A DNA stretch of 64,000 nucleotides from Butyrivibrio sp. VCD2006 (GCF_000423925.1 NZ_AUIX01000015.1:62001-126000), one strand, 5' to 3'; shown: positions 44,124 to 53,026, numbered from the stretch's first letter. Numbers and translations: made by a program. Notes: generated from the sequence alone by a model not told the origin.

Positions 44124-44987
44124 ATGAGTTCAGAAACTATGCTCCGTACGGAGAATCTGACATTTGAATATATTAGAAGAGATGAAGAAGGAAACGTTGA
44201 GGGCATAACAACTGCTGTAAACGGTGTCAATCTCGAGGTAAAAAAGGGAGAATTCATTTCTATTCTTGGGCATAATGGTTCAGGAAAATCTACACTTGCA
44301 AAGCATTTTAACGCTTTATTGTTCCCAACCGAAGGGGCAGTATGGGTGGATGGAATGAATACTTCAGATGCCAAGAACATTTGGGATGTGAGACAGGAAG
44401 CCGGAATGGTTTTTCAGAATCCTGACAACCAGATCATAGGTCAGGTTGTTGAGGAGGATGTGGGGTTTGGTCCTGAAAACATGGGAGTTCCGACTAAAGA
44501 AATTTGGGAACGAGTTGAAGAGAGTCTCAAGACAGTAGGAATGTATGAGTATCGAAAGAGCTCACCCAACCATCTTTCGGGTGGACAGAAGCAGAGAGTT
44601 TCGATAGCAGGCGTAATAGCAATGCATCCTAAATGCATAGTTTTTGATGAGCCGACTGCGATGCTTGATCCAAATGGAAGAAAAGAGGTTATCCGCGCAG
44701 CACGAGCTTTGAATGATGTTGAGGGGATTACAATAATTCTTATAACTCACTATATGGAAGAGGTTATTTACTCGGATAAGGTCTTTGTAATGGACAAGGG
44801 ACAGGTTACTATGCAGGGTACACCCAGGGAGATCTTTTCACAGGTTGATAAGCTTAAGGAGTTAAGACTTGGAGTTCCGCAGGTTACTTTGCTTGCGCAT
44901 GAGCTTCAGAAGCGAGGTTTGAACATACCTGATGGCATTCTTGATAGGAAAGAACTTGTCAGTGCCCTGAAGGGATTGAGATATTGA
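44124..44987 (+). CDS. ecfA1: Energy-coupling factor transporter ATPase EcfA1
   Basis: A 287-residue ABC ATPase. Walker A is GHNGSGKST (residues 49-57), the signature is LSGGQKQR, and Walker B is CIVFDEPTA, followed by the H-loop LITHYME. It pairs with EcfA2 and EcfT to form the shared energising module of group II ECF vitamin transporters; the substrate-binding S components are coded elsewhere. AAGAGGCG lies before the ATG. Its position after rplQ is conserved in Firmicutes. Confidence 0.95.
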   Translation: MSSETMLRTENLTFEYIRRDEEGNVEGITTAVNGVNLEVKKGEFISILGHNGSGKSTLAKHFNALLFPTEGAVWVDGMNTSDAKNIWDVRQEAGMVFQNPDNQIIGQVVEEDVGFGPENMGVPTKEIWERVEESLKTVGMYEYRKSSPNHLSGGQKQRVSIAGVIAMHPKCIVFDEPTAMLDPNGRKEVIRAARALNDVEGITIILITHYMEEVIYSDKVFVMDKGQVTMQGTPREIFSQVDKLKELRLGVPQVTLLAHELQKRGLNIPDGILDRKELVSALKGLRY

Positions 44988-45046
44988 TTTTGAGAATTTG
45001 ATTTTTGTGATTGCTGATAAGACAGTAATTTAGATATTGGAGAGGC

Positions 45047-45892
45047 ATGGCTATAATACTTGACCACGTAAATTATATATATGAAGCTGAAACGGCCATG
45101 GCCCGGGTGGCACTTAACGATGTGTCCTTACAGATTCCGGATGGCCAGTTTATCGGTCTTATAGGTCACACCGGTTCCGGTAAGTCGACGTTAGTACAGC
45201 ATTTAAACGGACTTATGAAACCAACATCCGGGGCAGTATATTTTGATGGCAAGGATATCAATGATCCGGAATATGACAGGAAGAACCTTAGGGCAAAGGT
45301 TGGGCTTGTTTTTCAGTATCCGGAGCATCAGCTTTTTGAAATAAACTGTTTTTTGGACGTGTGCTTTGGACCTAAGAATCTGGGTTTGTCTCAGAAGGAA
45401 GTTGAGCTAAGGGCATATGATGCTTTGAAAAAAGTTGGGCTTCCTGATGAGTACTTTTATCAATCGCCTTTTGATCTATCCGGCGGACAGAAGAGAAGAG
45501 TTGCGATAGCCGGAGTTTTGGCAATGAAGCCCGATGTTCTTATTCTTGATGAGCCCACAGCGGGACTTGATCCTAAGGGAAGGGATGAGATTCTTGATCT
45601 TATATCTGAGTTGCATGATACCCTGGGGATAACAGTTATTCTGGTTTCTCATAGTATGGAGGATGTTGCAAACTATGTTGACAGAATAATTGTAATGAAT
45701 AAGGGAGAAGCCGTGTTCGACGGTGCTCCTAAGGAAGTTTTTTCTCATTATAAGGAGCTTGAAGAAATAGGACTTGCGGCACCTCAGGTTACTTATGTGA
45801 TGGAGGAACTCAGAGAAGCCGGTTTTAATGTAAATACCGATGCTACCACTATCGAAGAGGCAGCTGATGAAATAATGCGGATTTTTCAGTAA
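45047..45892 (+). CDS. ecfA2: Energy-coupling factor transporter ATPase EcfA2
   Basis: A 281-residue ABC ATPase with Walker A GHTGSGKST, signature LSGGQKRR, Walker B VLILDEPTAGLDPKG and H-loop LVSHSMED. It is the second, non-identical ATPase of the ECF module, hydrolysing ATP to drive vitamin uptake. The 59-nt gap from ecfA1 holds no promoter I can see. TTGGAGAGGC lies before the ATG. Confidence 0.95.
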   Translation: MAIILDHVNYIYEAETAMARVALNDVSLQIPDGQFIGLIGHTGSGKSTLVQHLNGLMKPTSGAVYFDGKDINDPEYDRKNLRAKVGLVFQYPEHQLFEINCFLDVCFGPKNLGLSQKEVELRAYDALKKVGLPDEYFYQSPFDLSGGQKRRVAIAGVLAMKPDVLILDEPTAGLDPKGRDEILDLISELHDTLGITVILVSHSMEDVANYVDRIIVMNKGEAVFDGAPKEVFSHYKELEEIGLAAPQVTYVMEELREAGFNVNTDATTIEEAADEIMRIFQ

Positions 45893-45929
45893 GAAATTAG
45901 ATCCGAATTTAGATGAAACAGGAGCTTAA

Positions 45930-46730
45930 ATGCTTAGAGATATAACTTTGGGGCAATATTACCAGACGGATTCCTATGTGCATAGGCTGGATCCTCGAGT
46001 AAAAATTGTTGCAACGCTGGTATATATTGTATCCCTTTTTGTAGTTGATAATTTTATAGGATATTTAATAGCGGCGCTAATATTGGCTGTTGCGATTATG
46101 CGATCAAATGTGCCCGTAAAATTCATTTTTAAGGGCATGAAGGCTATTTATTTTCTTTTGGCGATAACTATGGTGTTTAATCTGTTTTTGACGCCTGGAG
46201 AGCCGCTTATTACTTTCTGGAAGCTGAAAATTACGAAGGAAGGTCTTAAGATTGCGATAATGATGGGAGTGAGGTTGGTTTTCCTTATCACAGGATCGTC
46301 TATCATGACACTGACCACCACACCGAATCAGCTTACTGATGGTCTTGAGAGCCTCATGAACCCTTTAAAAGCACTTCATGTGCCGGTTCACGAGATATCA
46401 ATGATGATGTCGATTGCTTTGCGTTTTATTCCTATACTTATGGAAGAGACGGATAAGATAATGAAGGCCCAGATGGCAAGAGGCGCGGACTTTGAGAGTG
46501 GATCTCTGATCCAGAGGGCTAAGAGCCTGATTCCTCTTCTTGTTCCACTGTTTATTTCAGCATTCAGAAGAGCCGGAGATCTTGCTATGGCAATGGAGGC
46601 AAGGTGCTACAGAGGCGGCGAGGGCAGAACAAAGATGAAACCGCTTAAATACAAGCAGCAGGACATTATCACTTATGTGGTTATTTTACTTTATTTATGT
46701 CTTATGATAGCTGTAGGAATAATATTCTGA
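45930..46730 (+). CDS. ecfT: Energy-coupling factor transporter transmembrane protein EcfT
   Basis: A 266-residue membrane protein with several hydrophobic helices (for example IVATLVYIVSLFVV, FLLAITMVFNLFL, ITYVVILLYLCLMIAVGII). The two coupling motifs with Ala-Arg-Gly-type signatures, MARGADFES and EARCYRGGEGRT, contact EcfA1 and EcfA2. It links ATP hydrolysis to interchangeable S components. CAGGAGC precedes the ATG. Confidence 0.94.
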   Translation: MLRDITLGQYYQTDSYVHRLDPRVKIVATLVYIVSLFVVDNFIGYLIAALILAVAIMRSNVPVKFIFKGMKAIYFLLAITMVFNLFLTPGEPLITFWKLKITKEGLKIAIMMGVRLVFLITGSSIMTLTTTPNQLTDGLESLMNPLKALHVPVHEISMMMSIALRFIPILMEETDKIMKAQMARGADFESGSLIQRAKSLIPLLVPLFISAFRRAGDLAMAMEARCYRGGEGRTKMKPLKYKQQDIITYVVILLYLCLMIAVGIIF

Positions 46731-46802
46731 TGTGAGTTTTGATCAAATATAACTTTGCCACTATGGAAAGTAATAATTTTGTTTGTGAATGAGGAATTTG
46801 TC

Positions 46803-47546
46803 TTGAAAAACATAATGCTGACAGTTGCATATGATGGGAGCGGATATCATGGCTTCGCTTTTCAGGAAAATACCAAAACTATTGAGGGTGAGCTGAAAAA
46901 AGCAGTTGATGCACTTACAGGTGAGGATACGGAGATTATCGGAGCCAGCAGAACGGATGCAGGAGTTCATGCATATGGAAATATCGTGGTTTTTAATACC
47001 TCATCCACGATTCCACCTGAGAGCTTTGCACCTGCCCTCAACAACAAATTACCTGAAGATATCAGGATTATGAAGTCCGAAGAGGTTCCTTTAGGATTCC
47101 ATCCGAGAAAGTGTCATTCTGAGAAGACCTATGAGTATCGGATACTTAATGTTAAGACGATGGTACCTACAAAGCGACTATATGCGTGTCATAATAGCTA
47201 TCCGCTTGATGAAAAGCGAATGAATGAGGCTGCGCAGTATTTTGTGGGTGAATATGATTTTTCAAGTTTTTGTGCAGCGGGATCGCAGGCGCTGACTCAT
47301 GTTAGAAGGATAGTTTCTGCTAAAGTCAATCGAAACGGTGATGAGATTGTAATTAGGATCACCGGCAATGGCTTTTTATACAATATGGTGAGAATCATTG
47401 CAGGTACTCTTATGGAGATTGGCAGAGGGAAGGGCGAACCTTCGGATGTAAAAGCCATGATCGAGGCGAAGGACAGAGCGTCGGCAGGACCTACAGCCCC
47501 TCCGCAGGGATTATTTTTAATAAAATATGAATTCCAGGATCTTTGA
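46803..47546 (+). CDS. truA: tRNA pseudouridine(38-40) synthase TruA
   Basis: A 247-residue enzyme. The catalytic Asp lies in GASRTDAGVHA (about residue 55), with VAYDGSGYHGFAFQ at the N-terminus and SFCAAGSQALTHVRRI, GFLYNMVRIIAGTLMEIG later. It isomerises uridines 38-40 of the tRNA anticodon arm. The start is TTG 46803, placed 6 bases after GAGGAA; the longer frame has no homologous N-terminus. Linkage to ecfT is conserved in Firmicutes. Confidence 0.95.
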   Translation: MKNIMLTVAYDGSGYHGFAFQENTKTIEGELKKAVDALTGEDTEIIGASRTDAGVHAYGNIVVFNTSSTIPPESFAPALNNKLPEDIRIMKSEEVPLGFHPRKCHSEKTYEYRILNVKTMVPTKRLYACHNSYPLDEKRMNEAAQYFVGEYDFSSFCAAGSQALTHVRRIVSAKVNRNGDEIVIRITGNGFLYNMVRIIAGTLMEIGRGKGEPSDVKAMIEAKDRASAGPTAPPQGLFLIKYEFQDL

Positions 47547-47656
47547 TTTAAGCATATTATTTTTCAGAGATTTGTTATTTTTGAAAAAATTATTATTTGT
47601 AAATTTGAGGTATTGAATTAATAAGAATTTTATTATATTCGGGGGCGGATTTGAGG

Positions 47657-47686
47657 TTGACAAATTTGCAAAAATGAGCATATAAT
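47657..47686 (+). promoter_or_regulatory. Promoter of rplM-rpsI
   Basis: TTGACA, 18-base spacer, TATAAT: a near-consensus housekeeping promoter, with start near 47693. Confidence 0.85.
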
Positions 47687-47692
47687 ATATGA

Positions 47693-47811
47693 CTGTGTGA
47701 CGATAATCGCTGAATAATCCCGGTAAGTTATGAGGCGTGCATCTATATATACAAGCGAACGGATCAGGTGAAGGGTTCTTCGCACCAGAGATTTAACTGT
47801 TAACTTGTTAT
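47693..47811 (+). ncRNA. Candidate L13 leader
   Basis: About 120 nt of untranslated leader between a strong promoter and the rplM ribosome site. Firmicutes rplM mRNAs carry the known L13 leader family at this position, bound by L13 in autoregulation. I did not align it to the family model, so the call rests mainly on position and the gap's non-coding character. Confidence 0.55.
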
Positions 47812-47824
47812 GGAGGTAATTAGA

Positions 47825-48253
47825 ATGAACACATATATGCCTAATGCTTCTTCTGTTGAGAAGAAATGGTATGTTGTAGACGCAACAGATATGACACTCG
47901 GTCGTCTTGCTTCTAATGTAGCTAACGTACTTAGAGGAAAGAACAAGCCGATTTATACACCCAACATTGATACAGGTGATTATGTAATCGTAATCAACGC
48001 TGAGAAGATCAAGGTTTCAGGTAAGAAGATGGACCAGAAGATGTACTGGCACCACACAGATTACGTTGGACACCACAAGGAGTTCACTCTTCGTCAGATG
48101 ATGGAGACACACCCTGAGCGTGTTATCGAGCATGCAGTAAAGGGAATGCTTCCCAAGGGCTCTCTTGGCAGACAGATGTACACAAAGCTTCATGTATATG
48201 TAGGTCCTGAGCACGATCACGCAGCTCAGAAGCCCGAAGTACTTACATTCTAA
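47825..48253 (+). CDS. rplM: Ribosomal protein L13 (uL13)
   Basis: A 142-residue protein ([52 protein letters not shown]). It is an early 50S assembly protein. ATG 47825 gives the standard MNTYMPN start with GGAGG 8 bases upstream; the frame open from 47810 overlaps the ribosome site. Confidence 0.98.
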   Translation: MNTYMPNASSVEKKWYVVDATDMTLGRLASNVANVLRGKNKPIYTPNIDTGDYVIVINAEKIKVSGKKMDQKMYWHHTDYVGHHKEFTLRQMMETHPERVIEHAVKGMLPKGSLGRQMYTKLHVYVGPEHDHAAQKPEVLTF

Positions 48254-48273
48254 TCTGAAAGGAGAATTTGAAA

Positions 48274-48672
48274 ATGGCTAAAGCAGCAAGTTTCTATGGC
48301 ACAGGTAGAAGAAAGAAGTCTATCGCCAGAGTTTATCTTACACCCGGTAAGGGCAATATCACTATCAACAAGAGAAGCATCGATGAGTATCTTGGACTTG
48401 AGACTCTCAAGGTTATTGTTCGTCAGCCCCTTGTACTGACAGATACTCTTGATAAGTTCGATGTTAACGTAACAGTTCGCGGTGGCGGCACAACAGGTCA
48501 GGCTGGTGCAATCCGTCACGGTATCTCAAGAGCACTTCTTCAGGCTGATTCTGATGAGTACAGACCTGCACTTAAGAAGGCTGGATACCTTACACGTGAT
48601 CCTAGAATGAAGGAGAGAAAGAAGTACGGTCTCAAAAAGGCTCGTCGCGCTCCTCAGTTCTCAAAGAGATAA
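48274..48672 (+). CDS. rpsI: Ribosomal protein S9 (uS9)
   Basis: A 132-residue protein ([38 protein letters not shown]; ending in the family's Lys/Arg tail, APQFSKR) whose C-terminal arginine touches P-site tRNA. GAAAGGAG lies 9 bases before ATG 48274. The last codons lie inside the lower stem of the terminator. Confidence 0.98.
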   Translation: MAKAASFYGTGRRKKSIARVYLTPGKGNITINKRSIDEYLGLETLKVIVRQPLVLTDTLDKFDVNVTVRGGGTTGQAGAIRHGISRALLQADSDEYRPALKKAGYLTRDPRMKERKKYGLKKARRAPQFSKR

Positions 48673-48725
48673 TCAAAAAATTATTCCCTGCAGCACTTGC
48701 TGCAGGGATTTTTTTGATTATCTCT
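48665..48725. terminator. Bidirectional terminator of rplM-rpsI with a long A/T lower stem
   Basis: CCCTGCAGC-actt-GCTGCAGGG is followed by seven T. The flanks AGAGATAATCAAAAAA (48665) and TTTTTTGATTATCTCT (48710) are perfect complements over 16 bp, so the hairpin includes the rpsI stop codon. Confidence 0.95.
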
Positions 48726-48762
48726 GTGAACTGAGGAATCTTCTCAGCATAGCTTCGAAGAT

Positions 48763-48806
48763 CCGACACTAAAACCGTGCCACTGGCACGGTTTTTTACG
48801 TGTCGG
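48763..48806. terminator. Second terminator-like palindrome
   Basis: AAAACCGTGCC-act-GGCACGGTTTT plus two T, enclosed by CCGACAC (48763) and GTGTCGG (48800). It continues a run of palindromes after rpsI. Confidence 0.8.
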
Positions 48807-48838
48807 CAGTTCACAAAGAGATGATTTTTGCGAAACAA

Positions 48839-48915
48839 CGAGGTGCCTCGTTGTACTCAGTGTTTCTGGGGTTTTTCTTTTGTCTATAATTGTATTCAGC
48901 CTCGGTGAAACACAG
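48839..48915. repeat. Further palindromes in the gene-free stretch after rpsI
   Basis: ACAACGAG-gtgc-CTCGTTGT is a perfect 8-bp hairpin, and GTGTTTC (about 48861) matches GAAACAC (about 48907). No protein frame of note exists from 48726 to 48967. The structure suggests a decayed mobile element or an untranslated RNA. Confidence 0.55.
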
Positions 48916-48967
48916 AAAAAAGCAACCAATGACTGATGTTTATTTGCAATGATTTCCTTTACATTAG

Positions 48968-49302
48968 TCTTGGAGCGGACCGTATACCTATCATGACACA
49001 TATGTGGGCGGCGAGAAGTTTGCCGGAGAAGAGGCAATATGGCTTGATGGTAAGATTCAGTACGCCATGAATCATCTGGGACGAGTACTGGATCAGCAGT
49101 TTAGCGGAGATTTCTTAAAAGAAGCTCTTAGAAAAGCTGATAAGAATATGCCTTACAGAGGACCTGAGTATTTTCAGTCCGGTGAATATACTTATAAGTG
49201 CTGCGTTACCGGGGATTAAGCTGGTTTCAGGGATACGAGGAGATTTATTGCAATAATACCAGAGTTTATGAATGCTATTTCCATGGGGGAATAATGAAGT
49301 AG
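48968..49302 (+). pseudogene. Remnant of a DUF5680-family gene, 5'-truncated and frameshifted
   Basis: From 48968 the frame reads WSGPYTYHDTYVGGEKFAGE, then MNHLGRVLDQQFSGDFLKEA and MPYRGPEYFQSGEYTYKCCV, ending VTGD-stop at 49217-49219. In the next frame the homology goes straight on: WFQGYEEIYCNNTRVYECYF, HGGIMK, stop at 49300-49302. The join (GGGGATTAAGCTGG) would read Gly-Asp-Leu-Ser-Trp with one more T, so a one-base deletion in a T run killed the frame. The N-terminal half, with its HTH in complete relatives, is missing. This is recent decay of a small regulator-like gene. Confidence 0.75.
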
Positions 49303-49487
49303 TCAGGAGGAATAAAAAGACTTACACGAAAACAAAATATCTGTAATAATCAGCAATTGCTGACAAAAAATGAGATATGCTACAACATTTCACTGAATGT
49401 TGGCGGAATGCAGAACTTTATCTTTTTCGCAGGACCGCTGGTAAGAAATGTCTTCGGATTTGTTATGAAAAGAATAGAGCAGAAATA
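49303..49487 (+). pseudogene. Possible gene remnant of unknown type
   Basis: A frame open from the preceding stop codon to the stop near 49487 reads, at its end, NISLNVGGMQNFIFFAGPLV and RNVFGFVMKRIEQK. The end looks like a membrane-protein tail. There is no ribosome site before the only internal ATG (49408). It may be the 3' scrap of a lost gene; it may also be chance. Confidence 0.25.
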
Positions 49488-49494
49488 AGAATTG

Positions 49495-49557
49495 GTGAAA
49501 AACAGACCAAAATCCGTGTACGGAGCTGGTCTGTTTTTTATTTTACGTTAATATATA
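49495..49557 (+). repeat. Dispersed 63-bp terminator-bearing repeat, copy 1
   Basis: GTGAAAAACAG(A)CC, then ATCCGTGTA, then GTC(T)GTTTTTT align without gaps to 51127-51189; the first 26 bases match at 23. AACAGACC pairs with GGTCTGTT, followed by six T, so this copy is also a working-looking terminator just before an acetyltransferase gene. Confidence 0.75.
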
Positions 49558-49576
49558 ATTACAAGAGAGGATGACC

Positions 49577-50338
49577 ATGAAAAAACTTACAGACTACAAG
49601 AAGATCAGGCATTTGACCGATCAGATCAGCGTTGAAAAAGTATACCCGCTCTCAATATTAGAGGGGATTCAAAGTGGCGAGATATATGTTGATGATACTG
49701 ATGCTCCGAATGCTGCACTAATCTGGCACTACTGCGGCTTTGCCAATATCCTGGGGAATTATAATGAGAAATTCATTGAAGAAACCATGACAATGATGCT
49801 AAATCCGCCGGAGGGTCACTCTGGACGCATGGCGCTGCAAGCAGAAAACGATCCCCGGTTGCAGGAAATGACACTGAAGACTCCGGGAGTTTCTAAATAT
49901 GATAGGTATATTTTCGATTTCACTGGGAAAAGAGATATCATCTCACCCACCATGGAATCAAAGCCGGAAGAAATAATCCCCGATAACTACGATCTGATGA
50001 GCGGAAAGATAATACCTACATTTTCCTGGGAGGATAAGCGCACATTTTTAGAAAAGGGATTCGGATACTGCCTGATCAAAGACGGACATATGGCAGCCTG
50101 CGCATTTTCTTCGGGAGTCTCCAAGGATTATGTGGATATCGGAGTAGAAACAGCAGAAGAGTGCCGCGGAAAAGGATATGGCAAGATCGTTGCTTACGCA
50201 ATGGTAAAAGAAATTCTTCGAAGGGGAAAACTCCCTGTGTGGGACTGTGATACAAGAAATGAAGCATCCATGCGACTTGCCTGTTCCGTCGGATTTGAAA
50301 TAACCGGAACGCATCCGTGGTACAAATATGAAGGGTAG
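49577..50338 (+). CDS. GNAT-family acetyltransferase (two-part, PF12746-like)
   Basis: A 253-residue protein. The N-terminal half (about 1-130) is the variable part seen in the GNAT_acetyltran group. The C-terminal GNAT domain shows ECRGKGYGKIVAYAMVKEIL (the R/Q-x2-G-x-G/A acetyl-CoA loop) and VWDCDTRNEASMRLACSVGF with the conserved Asn. It transfers acetyl from acetyl-CoA to an unknown small molecule or protein. ATG 49577 is preferred, 6 bases after GAGAGG; ATG 49571 touches that site. It begins a run of single accessory genes. Confidence 0.8.
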   Translation: MKKLTDYKKIRHLTDQISVEKVYPLSILEGIQSGEIYVDDTDAPNAALIWHYCGFANILGNYNEKFIEETMTMMLNPPEGHSGRMALQAENDPRLQEMTLKTPGVSKYDRYIFDFTGKRDIISPTMESKPEEIIPDNYDLMSGKIIPTFSWEDKRTFLEKGFGYCLIKDGHMAACAFSSGVSKDYVDIGVETAEECRGKGYGKIVAYAMVKEILRRGKLPVWDCDTRNEASMRLACSVGFEITGTHPWYKYEG

Positions 50339-50349
50339 ATAGTGAGCTT

Positions 50350-50946
50350 ATGAGCAAGAAATATATACCACAGCAAATGATATCGCAAAGCCGGTTCATA
50401 GACCTGTATAACAAATGGAACGAGGATTACAGAGCTCTTTTAATTGACAGAATGAATACCCTCATTCAGGAGAACTCCCAGTATACCGATTCTAAGAATT
50501 ACGGGTTTTTGTGTAATCTTCTTACATCTCTTGCCATCGTTCAGGTGCTGGAAAGTAAGGGCATGCCCATAAAAGAGGCACAGCAATATGCGGCCGATGC
50601 AATGTATGAGTTCCTAGAGCCGCAGGTCAAATCCATGAAAAAGCTTGCGAGCCATGGATGGTTTGTTCCTATGCTAAAGCTTACAATGCCCTTGATGTTC
50701 AAGAAATCTCTTGGCTATGGCTGGGATGTGGAGTTTCCGAAAAGTTGCAAAGATGAGTTTTCTATGACTACACATAAATGCATTTTCCGTCAGATATTTG
50801 AAAAATACGGTATGCCTGAGATGACAGCGATATTCTGCAAGGTGGATGATATTCTGTACAGTGATCTGCCGCGTGCGGCTTTTCTGTATACTCAGCAGAT
50901 AGGTACCGGCGGTACTATGTGCGATTATACTTTTAAAAGAAGATAA
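50350..50946 (+). CDS. L-2-amino-thiazoline-4-carboxylic acid hydrolase-family protein
   Basis: A 198-residue protein of the ATC-hydrolase family: a helical N-terminal part, then MTTHKCIFRQIFEKYGMPEM, FCKVDDILYSDLPRAAFLYT and GTGGTMCDYTFKR at the end. This fits the family's conserved pattern of a His-Cys segment, an Asp-Asp segment and a closing Cys-Asp-Phe/Tyr. The named reaction opens a thiazoline ring toward cysteine, but most members are uncharacterised and the real substrate is unknown. It starts 12 bases after the acetyltransferase, so the two probably form an operon. Confidence 0.7.
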   Translation: MSKKYIPQQMISQSRFIDLYNKWNEDYRALLIDRMNTLIQENSQYTDSKNYGFLCNLLTSLAIVQVLESKGMPIKEAQQYAADAMYEFLEPQVKSMKKLASHGWFVPMLKLTMPLMFKKSLGYGWDVEFPKSCKDEFSMTTHKCIFRQIFEKYGMPEMTAIFCKVDDILYSDLPRAAFLYTQQIGTGGTMCDYTFKRR

Positions 50947-51126
50947 TTGGAGATCTTAAATATCATGAAATTGCAAATGCATCAGATAAACAGATGAATC
51001 GGCATTTGTCGAGCTGTCAGCTTAGGAAAAGAGTTCAATAAATTCCATTTGTCTAGGAGGAGTTTGTCGATCTGGCGCAAAATGGTCTAAAAATGGAAAA
51101 AGTGACCTAGACGCGAGGGAAATGCA

Positions 51127-51189
51127 GTGAAAAACAGGCCTATATCCGTGTATGTCATATGTCCGTTTTTTGCTGTGCGCTAATGTATT
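51127..51189 (+). repeat. Dispersed 63-bp terminator-like repeat, copy 2
   Basis: Aligns with copy 1 (49495-49557). Its stem is less perfect, but GTCCGTTTTTT remains. Both copies lie just upstream of GNAT genes. The surrounding gap (50947-51227) also has an inverted repeat GTCTAGG/CCTAGAC (about 51052 and 51112), and no gene. Confidence 0.7.
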
Positions 51190-51227
51190 AAACCGGATTC
51201 GTATGGCTTAAACAATAAGGGGGGAAT

Positions 51228-51662
51228 ATGAAAGAACTGCCGTGCAGCGAAATATATAAACTGGAAGGCTGCCTTAAAGCACTTGCTGATCACCACAACA
51301 TGGTTTCTGTTAATTTTCCCGGGACATATCCCAAAAGACCTTACAGCGAGACTCTTCAATCCTTTGAGACAGATGTAAAAAGCGGAAAATCAAAGATCAT
51401 GGTCATTGAGTCTGAAAACGAGATCCTGGGTTTTTGCAAAATAGATGTTTGCGAAGGCCAGGGAAAAATAGACTACCTGATCGTACTTAAGGAATTCCGT
51501 GGCAAAGGGTACGGAGATATGCTTATGAATTGGGCAATGGACCAATTCAAACAACGTGGTGTGGATCAAATAGAAATAAAGGTCGCAGACGGGAATAATG
51601 CAATAAAGTTTTATGAGAAATATGGATTCAAAATGAATGCGCATATATTAAGGATGATGTGA
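51228..51662 (+). CDS. GNAT-family N-acetyltransferase
   Basis: A 144-residue single-domain GNAT protein. The acetyl-CoA loop is EFRGKGYGDMLMNWAMDQF, preceded by the beta-strand KIDYLIV. The C-terminal NNAIKFYEKYGFKM is the family's standard ending. The substrate is unknown. It has GGGGGGAA before the ATG and is followed 49 bases later by another GNAT gene. Normal length, no disruption. Confidence 0.85.
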   Translation: MKELPCSEIYKLEGCLKALADHHNMVSVNFPGTYPKRPYSETLQSFETDVKSGKSKIMVIESENEILGFCKIDVCEGQGKIDYLIVLKEFRGKGYGDMLMNWAMDQFKQRGVDQIEIKVADGNNAIKFYEKYGFKMNAHILRMM

Positions 51663-51710
51663 TGGACAAAACTAATAAGGTTGCATATGACATTGCGAGG
51701 ATAAATTTGA

Positions 51711-52133
51711 ATGGATATGAAAATTAGAATTACCGATGATGGAGACAAGAGAGACATTAACGAGATTCATGAAATGCTAAAGGAATATAACCTCAGTAAT
51801 CGTGAGGCTTCAAAGAATGTACCTATCGGTATATTTTATGAGGATGAAAATAACAAGAAGTTAGCTGGACTCACCGGCGAAACTTTTGGTAATTGGCTTT
51901 GTATTCATTATCTTTTTGTTGCAGAACAATTAAGGAAGATGGGCATAGGAAGTGACTTATTAGCAGCTGCAGAAAAGGAAGCTAAGCAACGTGGATGTAA
52001 ATATGCGTTTGTTGATACCTTTTCATTCCAGGCTCCTGAATTCTATAAAAAGCATGGATATAAAGAGGTCTTTTCTCTCAATGAATATCCATATACAGGT
52101 AAGAGGCATTATTACACAAAAGAATTAGAATAG
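51711..52133 (+). CDS. GNAT-family N-acetyltransferase
   Basis: A 140-residue GNAT protein of the type with GNWLCIHYLFVAEQLRKMG followed by IGSDLLAAAEKEAKQRGCKY and FQAPEFYKKHGYKEVF. It resembles small stand-alone acetyltransferases often annotated as acting on antibiotics or amines, without proof. GCGAGGA lies 9 bases before ATG 51711. Its similarity to its neighbour at 51228 is limited to the fold motifs, so it is not a recent tandem copy. Confidence 0.85.
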   Translation: MDMKIRITDDGDKRDINEIHEMLKEYNLSNREASKNVPIGIFYEDENNKKLAGLTGETFGNWLCIHYLFVAEQLRKMGIGSDLLAAAEKEAKQRGCKYAFVDTFSFQAPEFYKKHGYKEVFSLNEYPYTGKRHYYTKELE

Positions 52134-52268
52134 TTGAACTACCGGAAGTTGTTAAGGGATTTTGAAGAGTAAATAAATTCAAGAAAACCAGGATTTTTGT
52201 TTCCTATTATTAAAGCGACTAAAGGAGGTCGTCGTGGGAAATAAAGGACTTGACCAAACAGGCAGAGC

Positions 52269-52296
52269 AGGGGCGTGAAAACGCCCTTGTTTTCTG
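52269..52296 (+). terminator. Intrinsic terminator
   Basis: GGGCGT-gaaa-ACGCCC followed by TTGTTTTCT, in the 284-nt gap after the GNAT gene at 51711. The remainder of that gap holds an unused AAAGGAGG (about 52215) and no open frame worth noting. Confidence 0.8.
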
Positions 52297-52417
52297 TATT
52301 TAAGTGTTGATGAAAGCAATATATTTCAAATATAATTAGAGCTATTATGAGTATAATTTGTAAATGAGAAGGAAAAATTGGGAGTTGTCAATTTTTCTTT
52401 ACTTAGGGAGGAAGCCT

Positions 52418-53014
52418 ATGGAGATCATCATTCGAAAAGAGACGTCGAATGATTTCAGAAAGGTTGAAGAGGCTACGAGGCAGGCATTTGGCTATCCTGA
52501 AAGGATAGAGCGTGGCGGGATAGGATGCCCGTATGAACATTGGATGGTGAATGAACTTCGCAAAAGAGACGGGGTGAAGGACCTTAGCCTGGTAGCAACC
52601 GTTGGAGGGGAGATTATCGGGCATGTCATTTGCAGCAATGCCATAGTTAAGAACGACGAAAATGAAAAAGCGGTGCAGAATCTTGGTCCTATCAGTGTTT
52701 TGCCGCAGTATCAGAAACAAGGCGTAGGGAAGGCTTTGATAAATGAATTGATCAGGAATGCAAAGGAACAAGGCCATGGAGCATTTTTGTTTTTTGGGAG
52801 ACCTGAATACTATCCGCAGTTTGGTTTTGTGGAAGCAGAAACCTTTGGGATAAGCGATTCTGAAGGATACAACTACCCATCTTTTATGGGAATGGAGTTG
52901 ATTCCCGGATACTTGGGAGATGTTAGAGGCGGAAGATTTTATGAATCTGACATCTATAATGATGAATTGAATCGAAATGCTGTAAGAAGATTTGATCAGC
53001 AATTTATTGATTAA
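52418..53014 (+). CDS. GNAT-family N-acetyltransferase (YhbS-like)
   Basis: A 198-residue GNAT protein. LGPISVLPQYQKQGVGKALI is the acetyl-CoA site, with a C-terminal extension FFGRPEYYPQFGFVEAETFG typical of the YhbS-like branch. The conserved EHWMVNELRKRD lies near residue 40. GGGAGGAAG lies before ATG 52418; the open frame continues upstream to 52364 without homology. It is followed 12 bases later by the P-loop kinase, so they probably form an operon. Confidence 0.85.
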   Translation: MEIIIRKETSNDFRKVEEATRQAFGYPERIERGGIGCPYEHWMVNELRKRDGVKDLSLVATVGGEIIGHVICSNAIVKNDENEKAVQNLGPISVLPQYQKQGVGKALINELIRNAKEQGHGAFLFFGRPEYYPQFGFVEAETFGISDSEGYNYPSFMGMELIPGYLGDVRGGRFYESDIYNDELNRNAVRRFDQQFID

Positions 53015-53026
53015 AATGGAGAATTA

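Noticed and set aside
48721..48821. Large imperfect palindrome as an integron attC site
   Set aside because: No integrase gene, no convincing core sites at the ends, and only one such structure is present.
49004..49219. A 71-residue frame as an intact small gene
   Set aside because: Its N-terminus has no ribosome site and the homology continues in another frame after the stop, so it is part of a frameshifted remnant.
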